A stretch of 64,000 bases of DNA from Phycisphaeraceae bacterium (lineage in GTDB: Bacteria > Planctomycetota > Phycisphaerae > Phycisphaerales > Phycisphaeraceae): the NCBI GenBank assembly GCA_028277745.1, contig JANQFR010000018.1, positions 62,001-126,000 on the forward strand. Reading direction: 5' to 3'. Below are positions 61,947-64,000 of the stretch, one piece after another (position 1 is the first letter of the stretch; every line of letters starts with the position of its first letter). The translations under genes were made by a program, and so were the position numbers. The notes below the pieces were generated by a model, which saw only the letters and a program-made list of their open reading frames with translations, had not been told where the DNA came from and made no database searches.

Positions 61947-62009
61947 CAGATGAACGCGGATGAACACAGATAAGAAACATGCCTGTCTGCGTCTATCCGC
62001 GTTCATCTG
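61947..62009. repeat. 15-bp inverted repeat (CAGATGAACGCGGAT family)
   Basis: CAGATGAACGCGGAT at 61947-61961 is perfectly complementary to 61995-62009; further arm bases pair partly. It lies between the divergent starts of the membrane protein and guaA. A single-arm fragment of the same repeat (ACCACGGATGAACGCGGATG) is near 27350. Sequences of this type are scattered in many bacterial genomes. Confidence 0.7.
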
Positions 62010-62071
62010 TGGTTTCATTTCCCCCACGCCTTAATGCGGTATCATCTGCGGTTTCCCCCGAGGTGAGCCCC

Positions 62072-63670
62072 ATGACGCAGGCGGACGTGAACCCGATCGA
62101 CGCGGCCCTGGCCGACATCCCGGCGGCGGCGCGCGGGCAGGTGGTGCCGATCGTCGATTTCGGGTCGCAGTACGTCCAGCTCATCGCCCGGCGGGTGCGC
62201 GAGGCGGGGGTGTACGCGTTCCTGGTCGGCCCCGACATCAGCCTCGAACAACTCCAGGCGATCAACCCCAAGGGCGTGATCCTCTCGGGCGGGCCGTCGA
62301 GCGTGTACGAGCATGGGGCGCCGACGATCGACGAGCGGTTGTTTGAACTGGGCGTGCCGGTGCTGGGGATCTGCTACGGCATGCAGATCGGCGCCAAGCT
62401 GCTGGGCGCCGACGTCAGCCACGCCCAGGCCCGCGAGTACGGCCGGGCCCACCTGCGGATCAACGACCGCGCCGACCTGTTCAAGGGCCTGCCCTCCCAG
62501 ACCAGCGTGTGGATGAGCCACGGCGACCAGGTGACCGGGCTGTCGGACGACTTCGAGCCGCTGGCGCAGACCGACACCTGCCCGTTCGCCGCCGTCCGGC
62601 ACAAACGCCACCCCTTCTTCGGCGTGCAGTTCCACCCCGAGGTGACCCACACGCCTCACGGCCGCGACCTGCTCAGCAACTTCCTCTTCACCGCCTGTGG
62701 CTGCACCGGCACGTGGCGCATGGCCGACTTCCTCGACGCCGAGGCCGCCCGCCTCCGCGACACGGTGGGCGGCAGCCGGGTCATCTGCGGCCTGTCGGGC
62801 GGGGTCGACTCCTCCGTCGTCGCCGCCATGCTCGCTCGGGCCATCGGCCAGCAGCTCACCTGCATCTTCGTCGACAACGGCCTGCTGCGCAAGGCCGAGC
62901 GCGACCTGGTCGAGCAGACCTTCCGAGGCCACTTCGACATCGACCTGCGCGTCATCGATGCCGAGGCCGACTTCCTCAACGACCTCGCCGGCGTGACCGA
63001 CCCGCAGGAAAAACGCCGACGCATCGGCCACCGGTTCATCCAGGTGTTCAAGCACGCCTCGGCCGACATCCCCGACGCCCGCTTCCTCGCCCAGGGCACG
63101 CTCTACCCCGACGTCATCGAGTCCGGCCAGGGCTACTCCGGCGCCGCCGCCAACATCAAGCTCCACCACAACGTCGGCGGCCTGCCCGAAGAGCTCGGCT
63201 TCGAGCTGATCGAGCCCCTGCGCAACCTCTTCAAGGACGAGGTCCGCAAGCTCGGCGAGGTCCTGGGCCTGCCCGAGTCGATCGTCTGGCGCCACCCCTT
63301 CCCCGGCCCGGGCCTGGCGGTGCGCGTGCTCGGCGAGGTCAACCGCGCCCAGCTCGACCTGCTGCGCGACTGTGATGAGATCGTGCTCGAAGAGATCGTG
63401 GCCGAGAATTTGTACCGCAAGACGAGCCAGGTGTTCGCGGTGCTGCTGCCGGTGAAAGCGGTGGGCGTGATGGGCGACGGCCGGACGCACGAGCAGGTGG
63501 TCGCGGTCCGTGCGGTGGAGACGCAGGACTTCATGACCGCCGACTGGGCCCGGATCCCCTACGACGTGCTGGCGAAGATCAGCAACCGCATCATCAACGA
63601 GGTCCGCGGCGTCAACCGCGTGGTCTACGACATCTCCAGCAAGCCCCCCGCGACGATCGAGTGGGAGTAG
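62072..63670 (+). CDS. guaA: GMP synthase (glutamine-hydrolysing)
   Basis: 532 residues, full length. The class I glutamine amidotransferase domain ([20 protein letters not shown], nucleophile C101 in [16 protein letters not shown] for the His-Glu) is joined to the ATP pyrophosphatase domain ([10 protein letters not shown], about 243-252) and the C-terminal dimerisation part. It aminates XMP to GMP in the cytoplasm. GAGGTGA lies five bases upstream of the ATG at 62072; the in-frame ATG at 61979 would extend into the inverted repeat and is rejected. A double hairpin follows the stop. Confidence 0.97.
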   Translation: MTQADVNPIDAALADIPAAARGQVVPIVDFGSQYVQLIARRVREAGVYAFLVGPDISLEQLQAINPKGVILSGGPSSVYEHGAPTIDERLFELGVPVLGICYGMQIGAKLLGADVSHAQAREYGRAHLRINDRADLFKGLPSQTSVWMSHGDQVTGLSDDFEPLAQTDTCPFAAVRHKRHPFFGVQFHPEVTHTPHGRDLLSNFLFTACGCTGTWRMADFLDAEAARLRDTVGGSRVICGLSGGVDSSVVAAMLARAIGQQLTCIFVDNGLLRKAERDLVEQTFRGHFDIDLRVIDAEADFLNDLAGVTDPQEKRRRIGHRFIQVFKHASADIPDARFLAQGTLYPDVIESGQGYSGAAANIKLHHNVGGLPEELGFELIEPLRNLFKDEVRKLGEVLGLPESIVWRHPFPGPGLAVRVLGEVNRAQLDLLRDCDEIVLEEIVAENLYRKTSQVFAVLLPVKAVGVMGDGRTHEQVVAVRAVETQDFMTADWARIPYDVLAKISNRIINEVRGVNRVVYDISSKPPATIEWE

Positions 63671-63684
63671 GCGCTTGATCGATC

Positions 63685-63761
63685 GTTAGCCCCGGGCTCT
63701 GCCCGGGGTATTTTTTACAACGGTTTGACCGATTACCCCCCGGGCCGAGCCCGGGGCTAAC
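63685..63761 (+). terminator. Double-hairpin terminator after guaA
   Basis: The first hairpin CCCCGGGC-TCT-GCCCGGGG (63690-63708) is followed by TATTTTTT, an intrinsic terminator 20 bases after the guaA stop. A second hairpin CCCCGGGC-CGA-GCCCGGGG and outer arms GTTAGCC and GGCTAAC complete a larger inverted repeat (15 bp arms in all), with the same three-stem layout as the 55-bp family but other sequence. Confidence 0.8.
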
Positions 63762-63797
63762 TGGGCCGATGACCGGGTATTCCAAAGCGGAGCGCGC

Positions 63798-64000
63798 ATG
63801 CGCCACGACCACCCCGACAGCTACCCCTACCCCTCGCACCGCACGCCGGTGTTCGGGGAGAACATGGCGGCGACGTCGCAGCCGCTGGCGAGCAGCGCGG
63901 CGCTGCGGATGCTTGAGCGCGGGGGCAACGCGGTGGACGCGGCGGTGGCGGCGGCGGCGGTGCTGACCGTGGTCGAGCCCACGGGGTGCGGGCTGGGGAG
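63798..64000 (+). CDS. ggt: Gamma-glutamyltransferase family protein, N-terminal part
   Basis: 67 complete codons before the window edge: [20 protein letters not shown], then [20 protein letters not shown], matching the N-terminus of the gamma-glutamyltranspeptidase family (Ntn hydrolase). No signal peptide is seen, so it may be a cytoplasmic member. GGAG precedes the ATG at 63798. The catalytic Thr and the rest lie outside the window. Confidence 0.8.
   Translation, partial: MRHDHPDSYPYPSHRTPVFGENMAATSQPLASSAALRMLERGGNAVDAAVAAAAVLTVVEPTGCGLG

Overview
The window is high-GC DNA from a planctomycete, most likely of the class Phycisphaerae. The basis is the gene content: paired DUF1800/DUF1501 (Tat-signal) proteins, planctomycetal pseudopilin-like proteins with an H-x-D-G C-terminus, PEP-CTERM-sorted proteins, and a MoxR/DUF58/vWA operon ending in DUF4159 and thioredoxin genes. 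No rRNA, tRNA, CRISPR array, phage or insertion sequence is visible. The class assignment is inference.

Layout. 0.2-7.2 kb: an AraC regulator divergent from a PhyH-type dioxygenase and a UroD-like protein, then a DUF1800-DUF1501 pair and a xylose-isomerase-like epimerase. 7.2-23.7 kb: a starch/maltodextrin locus. Leftward from one promoter run lacI, pullulanase, a neopullulanase-like amylase, a substrate-binding-protein/permease fusion and a second permease. Rightward run a pseudopilin-like gene, a PEP-CTERM protein, an exported PEP-CTERM amylase and a MalK/UgpC-type ATPase. The genes fit extracellular cutting of alpha-glucan at the surface, further trimming by exported or periplasmic GH13 enzymes, and ABC import under LacI control. 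23.7-35.3 kb: housekeeping and small genes: DinB-like protein, zinc-ribbon protein, a nucleotidyltransferase pair, rho, a subtilase-like protein, two NTF2-like paralogues, rtcB with an rbfA-like gene, nadA, a DNA methyltransferase and a ferredoxin.

35.5-45.9 kb, all leftward: a second DUF1800/DUF1501 pair, an FHA-GAF histidine kinase, argH, and a three-gene signalling operon (HTH-receiver, HDOD-histidine kinase, receiver lacking its aspartate). 46.3-48.6 kb: two tandem PEP-CTERM paralogues and an HNH endonuclease. 48.8-61 kb: a VKOR-DsbA fusion, then the rightward moxR-DUF58-vWA-vWA-coiled-coil-DUF4159-thioredoxin cluster. 61-64 kb: a membrane protein of unknown function, guaA, and the start of a gamma-glutamyltransferase gene cut by the window edge.

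Intergenic DNA carries several dispersed palindromic families. The clearest is a roughly 55-bp element that can fold into a three-stem junction; five full copies and one half copy are present. Many gene junctions overlap (ATGA, GTGA, TGATG), which points to translational coupling. Start codons were chosen by Shine-Dalgarno spacing and homology-like N-termini where the longest frame looked too long.
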